DNA from: Solirubrum sp044628455
Lineage (GTDB): Bacteria; Bacteroidota; Bacteroidia; Cytophagales; Hymenobacteraceae
NCBI RefSeq assembly: GCF_044628455.1
Contig: NZ_JBIYZW010000006.1
Span: forward strand, 1 to 64,000
Direction: 5' to 3'
DNA length: 64,000 nucleotides
The notes under the pieces were generated by a model that ran no database searches, was not told the origin of the DNA, and saw only the letters and a list, made by a program, of their open reading frames with translations. The translations under genes and the position numbers were made by a program. This document shows positions 1 to 8,494 of the stretch, in pieces (within the stretch, counting starts at the first letter, position 1; every line of letters starts with the position of its first letter).

Positions 1-115
1 GGGCTCAAGGGCCCCAGGCTCTGCCATCTTGCTCCTGCTCGTTGCCCAATAACCTAAGTTTAAGCAGTGGCTCAAACATAGGAGCCTCTTACCTTGCTGT
101 TACTATTCTCCTCAA

Positions 116-1774
116 GTGTTTGCCCGAACCGGACTTCTTTTTTCCTTTTTCTTCATCCTGCTGGCAGGTTTCCCTTGGACAGCAGGTGGAGCAAGCCCAC
201 CCGGGTCACGCACGCCGGTAGCCGCCGATACCCTCCGGCCACCGACTGCCTACCGCTTCATGCTAACTGGCTTACCCGTCAACACGCCCGCCGACGCGGC
301 GTTTTACCTGGTCGGCTCGTTCAATCACTGGCAGCCTGCTGACGCCCGCTACCGGTTTCAGCGGCAGGCCAATGGGATGTGGGAACTTACGATCCGTACG
401 GCACAGACCCGAATCGAGTACAAAGTGTCACGCGGAACCTGGGCCAGTATCGAGGGCAGCGGGCACGGGCAGGTGCGGGCCAACCGTGTGGCCACGCGCG
501 GGCAGGCGCTGGCCAGCCCCATCGAAGTGCGGGTGCAAAGCTGGGAAGACCTGAACGGCACTTTTCAGTTCTACTCGCTCTACGACCTGCTGCTGCTGTT
601 TTCGTGCTTCCAGGCGGCGCTGCTGCTGATTGCCATTCCGAGCATTCAACAGGCCAACCGGGCGGCCAACCGCTGGCTCCTGTGGCTGCTGGGCCTAGGT
701 GCCGGCGCCACCCTGCTCACGGTCCTCAGCAGCGACCGGACGGTGGCCAACGCTTATCCACAGCTGACCCTGGTGCCAGATTTTATCTGGTTTCTCTACG
801 GACCGCTGTTTTACGGCTACATCCGCCGGCTGCTGTTCAACGAAGCGCCGTCCTGGCGCCGCTGGCAGTATTTTCTGCCTGTAGCGCTGCAGCTGCTGGC
901 TTACCTGCCCTACTTCCTGCTCGACAGCTACGAGTTTCAGCTGCGGCTCATCAGCCACGAAACCAGCCTGCGCGGCTTGCTCCTGGCCACGGGCCTGGTG
1001 GCGCTGCTGACCAACGCGGCCTACTGGCTGGCCTGCCGCCGCGCCATCCGGGCCTACACCCGGCAGTACGAAGCCAACGCCTCGTACGCCCAAAACCTGA
1101 GCTACCTGTCCGCCGTGCTGGGCATTCAAGGGGTGTGCCTAAGCCTGTGGATCTTCCTGTTTGCCGTAGCAGGAGCCAGCCGCTGGGTTGATTTCGACGT
1201 GTACACCTTGGCCGCCCGCACCCAGGCGCTGCTCTGGTTGGCTTTTTCCACTTTGCCCTATTTCCTAGGTTACGTGGTGCTGCACCAGCCCGAAATCTTC
1301 CGCTTAGTGCCAGCTCTCGCCACTCCCCTGCCGCCCGCCGTTCCGAAGCCGGTACCTGCCGAGTCCGCCCAAGCGCCCGAGCCGGCACCGGCCCCGCTGC
1401 GCCCGCCTCGCCCGCCGAAGATGCCCGACCTGCCCGCTATGCAGGCCACCGTAGCCAACTACATGCGGCAGCGCAAGCCCTACCTCAATCCCAGCCTGAC
1501 GGTGCACGAACTGGCCGCCGGCCTGCAACTGCCGCCGCACGTGCTGTCCAAGATCATCAACGATGGATTCGGCCAGAACTTCTTCGACTTCGTCAACGCC
1601 CATCGGGTGGACGAGGTCAAGCACCTCATGGCCGCTCCGCAAGCCCGGCAGTACACGCTGCTGGCTCTGGCTTTGGAGGTCGGGTTTAACTCTAAGACCG
1701 CTTTCAACCGCGCCTTCAAGAAGCACACTGACCAGACACCGAGTGAGTTCTTTGGCGGGCTGCGTGAGAAATAA
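116..1774 (+). CDS. Membrane-anchored AraC-family regulator with N-terminal glycogen-binding-like domain
   Basis: 552 aa read from a GTG start. Residues 1-26 form a signal peptide or first membrane helix. Residues about 44-125 resemble an AMPK-type glycogen-binding/early-set domain (motif 'YLVGSFNHWQP'). About seven hydrophobic helices follow (from 'LLLLFSCFQAALLL' near 155 to 'FSTLPYFLGYVVL' near 385), then a Pro-rich linker (about 400-435) and an AraC/HTH_18 DNA-binding domain (about 442-552, ending 'FNSKTAFNRAFKKHTDQTPSEFF'-like family signature, split here by its two helices). Inference: the sugar-binding-like domain faces the periplasm and the HTH the cytoplasm, giving a one-component membrane sensor. 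The next gene downstream on the same strand is a secreted GH13 amylase, so maltodextrin control is the obvious guess. The ligand is not proven; the AraC C-terminus is the surest part. Confidence 0.85.
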   Translation: MFARTGLLFSFFFILLAGFPWTAGGASPPGSRTPVAADTLRPPTAYRFMLTGLPVNTPADAAFYLVGSFNHWQPADARYRFQRQANGMWELTIRTAQTRIEYKVSRGTWASIEGSGHGQVRANRVATRGQALASPIEVRVQSWEDLNGTFQFYSLYDLLLLFSCFQAALLLIAIPSIQQANRAANRWLLWLLGLGAGATLLTVLSSDRTVANAYPQLTLVPDFIWFLYGPLFYGYIRRLLFNEAPSWRRWQYFLPVALQLLAYLPYFLLDSYEFQLRLISHETSLRGLLLATGLVALLTNAAYWLACRRAIRAYTRQYEANASYAQNLSYLSAVLGIQGVCLSLWIFLFAVAGASRWVDFDVYTLAARTQALLWLAFSTLPYFLGYVVLHQPEIFRLVPALATPLPPAVPKPVPAESAQAPEPAPAPLRPPRPPKMPDLPAMQATVANYMRQRKPYLNPSLTVHELAAGLQLPPHVLSKIINDGFGQNFFDFVNAHRVDEVKHLMAAPQARQYTLLALALEVGFNSKTAFNRAFKKHTDQTPSEFFGGLREK

Positions 1775-2182
1775 GCCAGCCGGACAGTATTGGGGGGCCA
1801 CTGGTTGACCCTCCCTTCCGGGAGAGGAGGGCGTGCTGACATTGCTGAGGCCTGCCCGCTCCTGGAGCTACGACGTCCGGCTGAGCTGGCTTATAGGCGA
1901 ACCGGGCTACCCCTGGAAAGACGCCTGTTGACCAATGTCAACAGCGTCCGAAGTACCATCTTTGAAAAAACGGAATGTATTTACTTATTTACAAATACAT
2001 GCTTGTCAATTAATTACATAATTAACACTGTGGCTAGGCCCCAGCTTTGAAAAGTGGGGCGAGGCGCGAATAACAGCAGGCGAGGTTTGCGAACCCGCAT
2101 CGGTACGGCTCCGGCTTGCCGCAGCGGGGTGCAATAACGCTCTCACTCATCGGCCGCTTGCGCCGCGCTGTTCATCATTATC
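1775..2182. other. Intergenic region between regulator and GH13 gene
   Basis: 408 bp with no convincing gene. The stretch 1940-2030 is much more AT-rich than its surroundings and is the likely promoter region of the amylase. I could not place an exact Bacteroidota -7 box (TAnnTTTG); the nearest match is the TTTG at about 1970. No clear terminator hairpin was seen. Confidence 0.4.
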
Positions 2183-4072
2183 ATGACGATTGCCAAACTG
2201 CTCTTTGCGCTGCTGCTCCTCGCGGGCAGCGGCCTGGCTGCCCCCGCCCGCGCCGCCGGGCCTGCCAACCCGTTTATCCGCCGCATCGACCCGACCTTCT
2301 GGTGGGTGGGCATGAAAAACCCCAAGCTGCAGCTGCTGGTGCACGGGCCGGCCCTGGCCACCAGCCAGGTGACACTGGCCCCCTACCCGGGCGTCACGCT
2401 CGACGGCTTTCAACGGCTGGAAAGCCCGAACTACCTGCTCGTCAACCTCACGATCAGTCCCGAGGCCCGGCCCGGCAAGCTGCGGCTGACGTTTGCGGGG
2501 AAGCGCCGGACCACCTACGCCTACGAGCTGCGGGCCCGCACCACGCCCGGCAACAAAAGCAAGGTGCAGGGCATCACCTCTGCCGACTTTATCTACCTGC
2601 TCATGCCCGACCGCTTCGCCAACGGCGACCCAACCAACGACGTGGTGAAAGGCAACCGCGCTCCCGGCGTGGCCCGTGACTCGTTGTACGCCCGCCACGG
2701 CGGCGACCTGAAGGGCATCGAGCAGCACTTCGGCTACCTCAAGGAGCTGGGCGTGACGGCCATCTGGCCCACCCCGGTGGTCGACAATAACATGCCCAAA
2801 GCCAGCTACCACGGCTACGCCCTCACCGACCACTACGCCGTGGACCCGCACTACGGCACGAACGAGGACTACGTGCGCTTCGTAGAGCGTGCCCACGCGC
2901 AGGGCCTGAAGGTCATCCACGACGTGGTGCTCAATCACATCGGCAGCTACCATTACCTCTGGCTTGACCAGCCGGCCAAGGACTGGTTTCACCAGTGGCC
3001 CACCTTCACTAAGGGTAACTACCGCAACGGCACCGTGAACGACCCGCACGTGGCCGGGCCAGACCGCCAGCTGTTCAGCACCACCTGGTTCGACACGAGC
3101 ATGCCCGACCCAGCCCAGGAAAACCCCTTGGTGGCCACCTACCTGATCCAGAATTTCCTGTGGTGGGTGGAATACACCGGCATCGACGGCTACCGCATCG
3201 ACACGTATCCCTACTCCGACCCCGGGTTTCTGATGCAGTGGGGCCAGGCCATCCTGGAGGAATATCCGCAGCTGGGCATGTTCGGCGAAACTTGGATGCA
3301 GGAGGCCGAGGGCGTGGCCCAGCAGGCTTTCTGGACCCGCAACGTGTTTCCACCGGTGAACGGCTTCAAAAGCAATTTGCCCGGGGCCATCGACTTCATC
3401 CTGCGCCAGGCCCTGCTCGAATGCCTGACCAAGCCGGCCGGTTTCGCCGAGGGCGTCTCCAAACTCTACTACGCCGTGCAGGGCGACTGGATGTACGAGG
3501 ACGCCAACCGCAACGTCATCTTCCTCGACAACCACGACGTGGACCGGGTGTTCTCGGTGCTAGGCGAGGACGTGCGCAAGCAGAAAATGGCCCTGGCCTG
3601 GCTGCTCACCGAGCGCGGCATTCCGCAGCTTTACTACGGCACGGAGGTGCTCATGAAGAACTTCAGCCGCCCCGACGGCCTGCTGCGCGAAGACTTCCCT
3701 GGCGGTTTTCCCGGCGACCGGCAGAACGCCTTTATGGCGGCCGGGCGCACCCCAGCCCAGAAGGATATGCACGCCTACGTGCGCCGGCTGGCCAACTACC
3801 GCAAAACTCATCCCGTGCTGCACACCGGCCAACTCACGCACTACGTGCCCGAAGACGGGGTGTACACCTACTTCCGCCACGACAACCAGGGCCATACGGT
3901 GCTGGTAATGCTGAACTGCAACCCAGCGGCCAAAACAGTGCCGCTCGGCCGCTTTGCCGAACGTCTGCGCGGTTACACCTCGGCACGAGACGTGCTGACG
4001 GACGCACTGGTGCCGGATCTGCAAACGGCGATGATGCCGGCTTATACTGCTCTGGTCTGGGAGCTGCGCTAA
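2183..4072 (+). CDS. Secreted GH13 cyclomaltodextrinase/neopullulanase (SusA-like)
   Basis: 629 aa, ATG start, signal peptide over residues 1-25 ('LLFALLLLAGSGLAAPARA'). The N-terminal beta domain (about 26-115, 'FWWVGMKNPKLQLLVHG') matches the cyclomaltodextrinase N-terminal family. The GH13 barrel follows with all conserved regions: 'DVVLNH' (region I), 'GIDGYRIDTYPY' with nucleophile Asp340, 'GETWMQ' with acid/base Glu369, and 'LDNHDVDR' with transition-state Asp452. A C-terminal beta domain ends in 'YTALVWELR'. Members hydrolyse alpha-1,4 bonds in cyclodextrins, pullulan or maltodextrins in the periplasm or at the cell surface. No T9SS sorting domain is present, so a periplasmic place is likely. 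The upstream membrane AraC regulator suggests induction by alpha-glucans. Confidence 0.93.
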   Translation: MTIAKLLFALLLLAGSGLAAPARAAGPANPFIRRIDPTFWWVGMKNPKLQLLVHGPALATSQVTLAPYPGVTLDGFQRLESPNYLLVNLTISPEARPGKLRLTFAGKRRTTYAYELRARTTPGNKSKVQGITSADFIYLLMPDRFANGDPTNDVVKGNRAPGVARDSLYARHGGDLKGIEQHFGYLKELGVTAIWPTPVVDNNMPKASYHGYALTDHYAVDPHYGTNEDYVRFVERAHAQGLKVIHDVVLNHIGSYHYLWLDQPAKDWFHQWPTFTKGNYRNGTVNDPHVAGPDRQLFSTTWFDTSMPDPAQENPLVATYLIQNFLWWVEYTGIDGYRIDTYPYSDPGFLMQWGQAILEEYPQLGMFGETWMQEAEGVAQQAFWTRNVFPPVNGFKSNLPGAIDFILRQALLECLTKPAGFAEGVSKLYYAVQGDWMYEDANRNVIFLDNHDVDRVFSVLGEDVRKQKMALAWLLTERGIPQLYYGTEVLMKNFSRPDGLLREDFPGGFPGDRQNAFMAAGRTPAQKDMHAYVRRLANYRKTHPVLHTGQLTHYVPEDGVYTYFRHDNQGHTVLVMLNCNPAAKTVPLGRFAERLRGYTSARDVLTDALVPDLQTAMMPAYTALVWELR

Positions 4073-4237
4073 GTGCATCTTTTGCTTGTATCAAGCATGT
4101 GGTGGAACACCCTTTCGTCCTTTGGCGTGGTCGTGTCAAGTGGTTGGGCCGGCTCACGGAGGAAGTACCCTCATCCCCCTCTGATCTTCTATTGCTTCAA
4201 CACGCACCATGCTATCGTCAGCCTGACGCGAGAGCAT

Positions 4238-7200
4238 TCAGCGCACAATTTCCAACCACCCCTTCACCGTACGGCCGCCGGGGTAAGTGAGCAGGTAGTA
4301 GTAAGAGCCAGCCGGTTGGCTGCCGCCGCCCCAATCATTGGCGTAGCTGGCTGACTCGTATACCTTCGCCCCCCATCGGGAAAACACCTGGAGGCGCGGC
4401 GGACAACTTCCCGGCACGCGGAATGTTTCGTTCCGGTCGTCTCCATTGGGCGTGACAACGTTCGGGACCAGCGCCACGCTATTGACCTCAACGGGAGACA
4501 ACTGCGTCACGAATTGGCAGCGGCCGTTGTTATACCACACCGTTAACCGCGGCTGGTAGCGCCCCGGTTGCTGGTAGACATGGTCCGGCGCCTGCCCAGT
4601 GGCCGTGGTGCCGTCGCCGAAATCCCACACGGCCGTGGTGCTTGGGGCACCAATGCTCCGAAAATGAATCAGCAAGGGCGCGTCGCGGTTTTGCGGGCAG
4701 CCATCGGCAGTCCAGGACGGGTTCATTGCAGGGAGAGCGGCCACGAACACCCGCCGGCTGGCCGTCGCCACGCAGCTGTTGTTTTGAACGGAGTACACCA
4801 AGCTTACGGCGCCGCTGAACCCGGCCGGGGGCGTAAATAGCCCGTCCGGGGTTACGTTAGCCCCCGACCAAGTGCCCCCGGCCGGACTGCCCCGCAGCCG
4901 GAAGGGCTGGCGGGAGCCCGGGCACAGCGCTGTGTCAGTGGGCAGGACCACGGAGGGGAGGCTGTTCACCGTCATCGTGATGGAGCCCCGGAAATCGCAG
5001 TCTCCGTTGACGCTGGTATACGCGAGCGTATGCTGGCCTACCCCCGCTACGTTAGGGGTGAAAGTGAAGCCCGTGGCGGGGAGGCCAAGCACGCCCGGAC
5101 CGCTCCAGGAAGCATTGCCCGGCAAAGCCAACGCCGTGGTGGACCCCACGCAGAACTGCGTTGCGGAGGGAAGACCTACCACTGGTTTCGGCGTCAGGGT
5201 CACTTGGCGAGTGCTGCTGCTGGTGCAGCCGCTGGGTGCCGTGAGGGTGTAGGAGAGGGCAACCCGGCCCGCTGCCCCGACTGGCGGGGCAAAGAAATAG
5301 CCTGTTGGGGCGTTGCCCACCACGTACTGACCGCTCCAGACGCCGCCGGCAGGCGTACCAACCAGCGGTACCGCAGCGGTGGGCGTACAAAGCGCTAAAT
5401 CCGGTCCGGCGGCGGCGCCAATCACCGAAACCGTTTGCGTGGCCGAAGCGCTACATCCGCCCAAGGTGTACACGTACCGCAACGTGTGCGTGCCTGGTCC
5501 GGCCATCGAGGGGTTGAAGGTATTGTTGGTAACGCCCGGCCCGGAGAACGTCCCCCCCGCCGGCGTGGCGGTCAGCGCCACAGCGGTCGAGCCAATGCAA
5601 TAATTGTCCTGCGGCAGCGGCTGAAAGGTTGCCGTGGGAGGCGCCACGACGGTCAATTCCAGCTGCGACCGGCTAATGCAGGTGTTGTTGGTTACGGTGT
5701 ACGAGAGCGTCACCGGGCCCAGCGGGAGAGCGGCCGGCGTGAAGACGTAGCCGGCTTGGGGCGAGCTGCTCACCCCCAGCCCTGTCCAAACCCCGCCGGC
5801 CGGCGAGCCGCCCAGGGCCAGCGGTGGCGCCGTGCGGCATACCTCCCGGTTGGGGCCGACCACCGCCCGTTCGGGTTCAAAGTCAAATTTAAAGGCGGCG
5901 TTGTTGCAGTTCGTACTCGGGTTGGTGGTGGAATAGCTACCGGCCCCGGCCGGGAAGGGGAAGCTGGACGAGCCGCCGCACCCCCCGCACACCGCTTGGT
6001 ACACGAAGCCACGCCGGTCGAAGCGCGCGGTACCGCCGTCGACGTGGTCGCCGCCGCCGCCGCCAAAATAGGTGGCGTATTCGAGGCGGGTAGCGTCGGC
6101 CGAGAGTTGCAGCAGGTAAAAGTCGCTGCCGTCGGTGGTCGTTTGCACCGAGGCCCCGGCCAAGGGCATGTTGGCCAGCACGCCGTTGCCAAAGGCGGTG
6201 TTTTGCCCCCCGCCCCAGCCGCTAACGTAGATTCGTCCGCACTGGTCAACCAGAAAAGCGGTAGGCGAGATGTCAATAGTGCCTCGGCCGGATCCAAACA
6301 CGGTGGCAAAGTCGGTAGTTGTTAGGTCAGCGTTCAGCTTGTGAATAAACTGCCGGCTATTCGTATTGATGTACCGGCCCGGCGTGGTCGGGTAATCACC
6401 CAGCGTCTGGCCCAGCAGGTAAGGCGCGCCGCTACCGTCGAGCTGTACGAAGTAAGCTTGGTCGGCCTGCGGAGTGCCCACAAACGTGGAGCGCTCCAGG
6501 GTGCCCCCGCTGGCGCTGATGCGAACCAAAAAGCCGTCGAGTAAACCGCTGTGGGCGTTTTGCAGGGCACCACTGGTGACGGGAAAGTTCAGGCTGGTGG
6601 TGCCCCCGCACACGAACAGCCGCCCGCTTGCGTCAAGTTGCAAGGAATAGGCTGCGTCGGGCTGGCCGCCGCCCAAGTAGCTGCTCCACACCAGGTTGTC
6701 GAGGTTGGGGGTGAGCTTGCAAACCACCGCGTCGATGCCGCCGCCGCGAGCCGTTTGAAAATTGTTGCGGGTCGGGAAGTTGGGCGAGGTAGTGTTGGAG
6801 GCGATATAGATGTTGTCGGCCGGGTCCACCAGCACGTCGCCGCGGAACTGGTCGCCGTAGTTGCGGATCAGCTCGGCGCCCGTCATGTTGGTGTAGGTCA
6901 GCAGGCCTTCGTTGCTCGAGCCGCCCAGAAAAGTTAAGCCGCGCAGCACCGAGCCGTTGGCGCTCAGGCGGGTGATGATAAGGTCGGTGCCCTGGGCGAG
7001 GGTGAATACCGGGTCGTTCACGCCGGAGTACGGATTGACCTGATTGCCGCCGTTGAAACTACGGCTGAAAGCGTCGCCCGTGGTGGGGTAGTTCAAGGAG
7101 CCCGTGGTGCCGAGGATAATCAATTCGCCTTGGCTGTTCACCACCAAGCTCTGCGGGAAGTCGCCGCTGCTGCCGCCCAAATAGGTAGCCCAAACGCGGG

Positions 7201-8158
7201 AAGCCGGCCCGGTAGCTGTGGTGTTGTACTTGATGAGGGCAATGTCAATGTTACCGCTAAAGCTGGTGCTGTAGGCGCCCGGGGAGGCCGGGTAGCCCAG
7301 GCCAAACACGATGCCACCGGAGTACATGTTGCCCTGCTGGTCGTACGTGGCCGTGAAGCCCCAGTTGTCGGCCGTTGAACCGGCGAAGGTCGAAAACACC
7401 ACCGTCGGGTCGATGGTCAGCGGCCGCCGAGGGTCGTAGGCACCCAGCCGAAAGCTTACCTCCTGCCCGCGCAGCACGTAGCGGCAACTCACGGGCTCGC
7501 GCCGCCCGTGCGCGTCGAGCTGCCAGGCTTGCGGCCGAAGCTCCGTGATGCGGCCCACCGAGGTGCGCAGTTCCAGCCCGCCGTCGGGCAGCAGGTGCAG
7601 CTCATCGGCACCGGTGTAGCGCTGCCGGATACGACCGACATCGGCCCCGGCCGCCACCTCAAAGTCGTACTCGAGCAGCCCCTGCTGGTTTTCGTAGAGG
7701 TGCGCGTCGATGCCCGGCCACAGCCCCCGGTAGCGCAACTGGCGGTAGCTGTCGACACCCGCCGCCCAGGCTCGGGCATCGTTGCCGAGCAGGTAGTTGC
7801 GTACCTCGCCTGTGGCTGCCAGCGCCTGCAACTGGACGCTGGGGCGAGCTTCGACGAATTCCATCCGCACGGCGTGAGCACGCAACGGTTCTGCTTGGTG
7901 CGCCCCGCTGGCCCGGTGGGGGTCCACAGGCTCCGCCAGGGCGTAGGTCCAGCCCCGCGTTTCCAAAAACATACGGCCTTGCTTCAACGGAGCGGCGTAG
8001 CGAACGGCCGCAGGCCATTGATTATGATTAGCAATAAACTCTAACCCCAGCGAAGAAGGCGGCGCCGGAGCAGCTCCCACACCCCAGTGAGCAACGACTT
8101 GGGGACTTAGCAGGATAAAGAGGCCAAGCAGACCTCGCTGGAGGAGAGAAATCATCAT
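4238..8158 (-). CDS. Giant T9SS type B secreted protein with DUF7948, SBBP-like repeats and PKD domain
   Basis: About 1306 aa from the ATG at 8158, chosen because it starts a signal peptide ('MMISLLQRGLLGLFILLS'); the frame is open further upstream to 8374 but that part does not look coding. The N-terminus ('LGLEFIANHNQWPAAVRYA') matches DUF7948. A long run of SBBP-like beta-propeller repeats follows ('WATYLGGSSGDFPQSL', 'WSSYLGGGQPDAAYSL'), then several repeats of a 'GTPAGGVWSG' type (about 65-80 aa each), a PKD-like domain ('VWDFGDGTTATG') and a gliding-motility-type C-terminal sorting domain ('PNVVTPNGDDRNETF ... YYYLLTYPGG'). Such proteins are exported by the T9SS to the surface or medium; the specific role is unknown. 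It converges with the GH13 gene. Confidence 0.9.
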   Translation of the reverse strand: MMISLLQRGLLGLFILLSPQVVAHWGVGAAPAPPSSLGLEFIANHNQWPAAVRYAAPLKQGRMFLETRGWTYALAEPVDPHRASGAHQAEPLRAHAVRMEFVEARPSVQLQALAATGEVRNYLLGNDARAWAAGVDSYRQLRYRGLWPGIDAHLYENQQGLLEYDFEVAAGADVGRIRQRYTGADELHLLPDGGLELRTSVGRITELRPQAWQLDAHGRREPVSCRYVLRGQEVSFRLGAYDPRRPLTIDPTVVFSTFAGSTADNWGFTATYDQQGNMYSGGIVFGLGYPASPGAYSTSFSGNIDIALIKYNTTATGPASRVWATYLGGSSGDFPQSLVVNSQGELIILGTTGSLNYPTTGDAFSRSFNGGNQVNPYSGVNDPVFTLAQGTDLIITRLSANGSVLRGLTFLGGSSNEGLLTYTNMTGAELIRNYGDQFRGDVLVDPADNIYIASNTTSPNFPTRNNFQTARGGGIDAVVCKLTPNLDNLVWSSYLGGGQPDAAYSLQLDASGRLFVCGGTTSLNFPVTSGALQNAHSGLLDGFLVRISASGGTLERSTFVGTPQADQAYFVQLDGSGAPYLLGQTLGDYPTTPGRYINTNSRQFIHKLNADLTTTDFATVFGSGRGTIDISPTAFLVDQCGRIYVSGWGGGQNTAFGNGVLANMPLAGASVQTTTDGSDFYLLQLSADATRLEYATYFGGGGGDHVDGGTARFDRRGFVYQAVCGGCGGSSSFPFPAGAGSYSTTNPSTNCNNAAFKFDFEPERAVVGPNREVCRTAPPLALGGSPAGGVWTGLGVSSSPQAGYVFTPAALPLGPVTLSYTVTNNTCISRSQLELTVVAPPTATFQPLPQDNYCIGSTAVALTATPAGGTFSGPGVTNNTFNPSMAGPGTHTLRYVYTLGGCSASATQTVSVIGAAAGPDLALCTPTAAVPLVGTPAGGVWSGQYVVGNAPTGYFFAPPVGAAGRVALSYTLTAPSGCTSSSTRQVTLTPKPVVGLPSATQFCVGSTTALALPGNASWSGPGVLGLPATGFTFTPNVAGVGQHTLAYTSVNGDCDFRGSITMTVNSLPSVVLPTDTALCPGSRQPFRLRGSPAGGTWSGANVTPDGLFTPPAGFSGAVSLVYSVQNNSCVATASRRVFVAALPAMNPSWTADGCPQNRDAPLLIHFRSIGAPSTTAVWDFGDGTTATGQAPDHVYQQPGRYQPRLTVWYNNGRCQFVTQLSPVEVNSVALVPNVVTPNGDDRNETFRVPGSCPPRLQVFSRWGAKVYESASYANDWGGGSQPAGSYYYLLTYPGGRTVKGWLEIVR

Positions 8159-8494
8159 ACGCAGATGCAAAATGCCAGGTAGTTTGTACTTGGCTGGCCG
8201 AAACAGTAAACCGAGCGGCGAAGTTCCTGCCTGCCTTGGCATGGTGACCTCCGGCAGGAATGAGGTAGATCCGCTCGGCCTGTTCCACTGGAGCCGCACT
8301 AGGTATATAGTCCTGAAGTGAGCCGGTGTGCCTTGTTGCCACGGCGCGGCACTGGGAGCGGTAGCCGCATGCAACAGCCCAATGCGCCCGTGTAGCAGGC
8401 CATAGCTTAAGCATACTTGCCGACTTGCCGACTACCAACGGTAGGTGACCCATGCGGCGTTTCATAGCGGGAAACCGATGCTGCTCTTTGCGGG

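Noticed and set aside
4073..4237. Rho-independent terminator between the convergent GH13 and T9SS type B genes
   Set aside because: A short GCTTG/CAAGC stem at about 4084-4096 is present, but it is weak and no T run follows.
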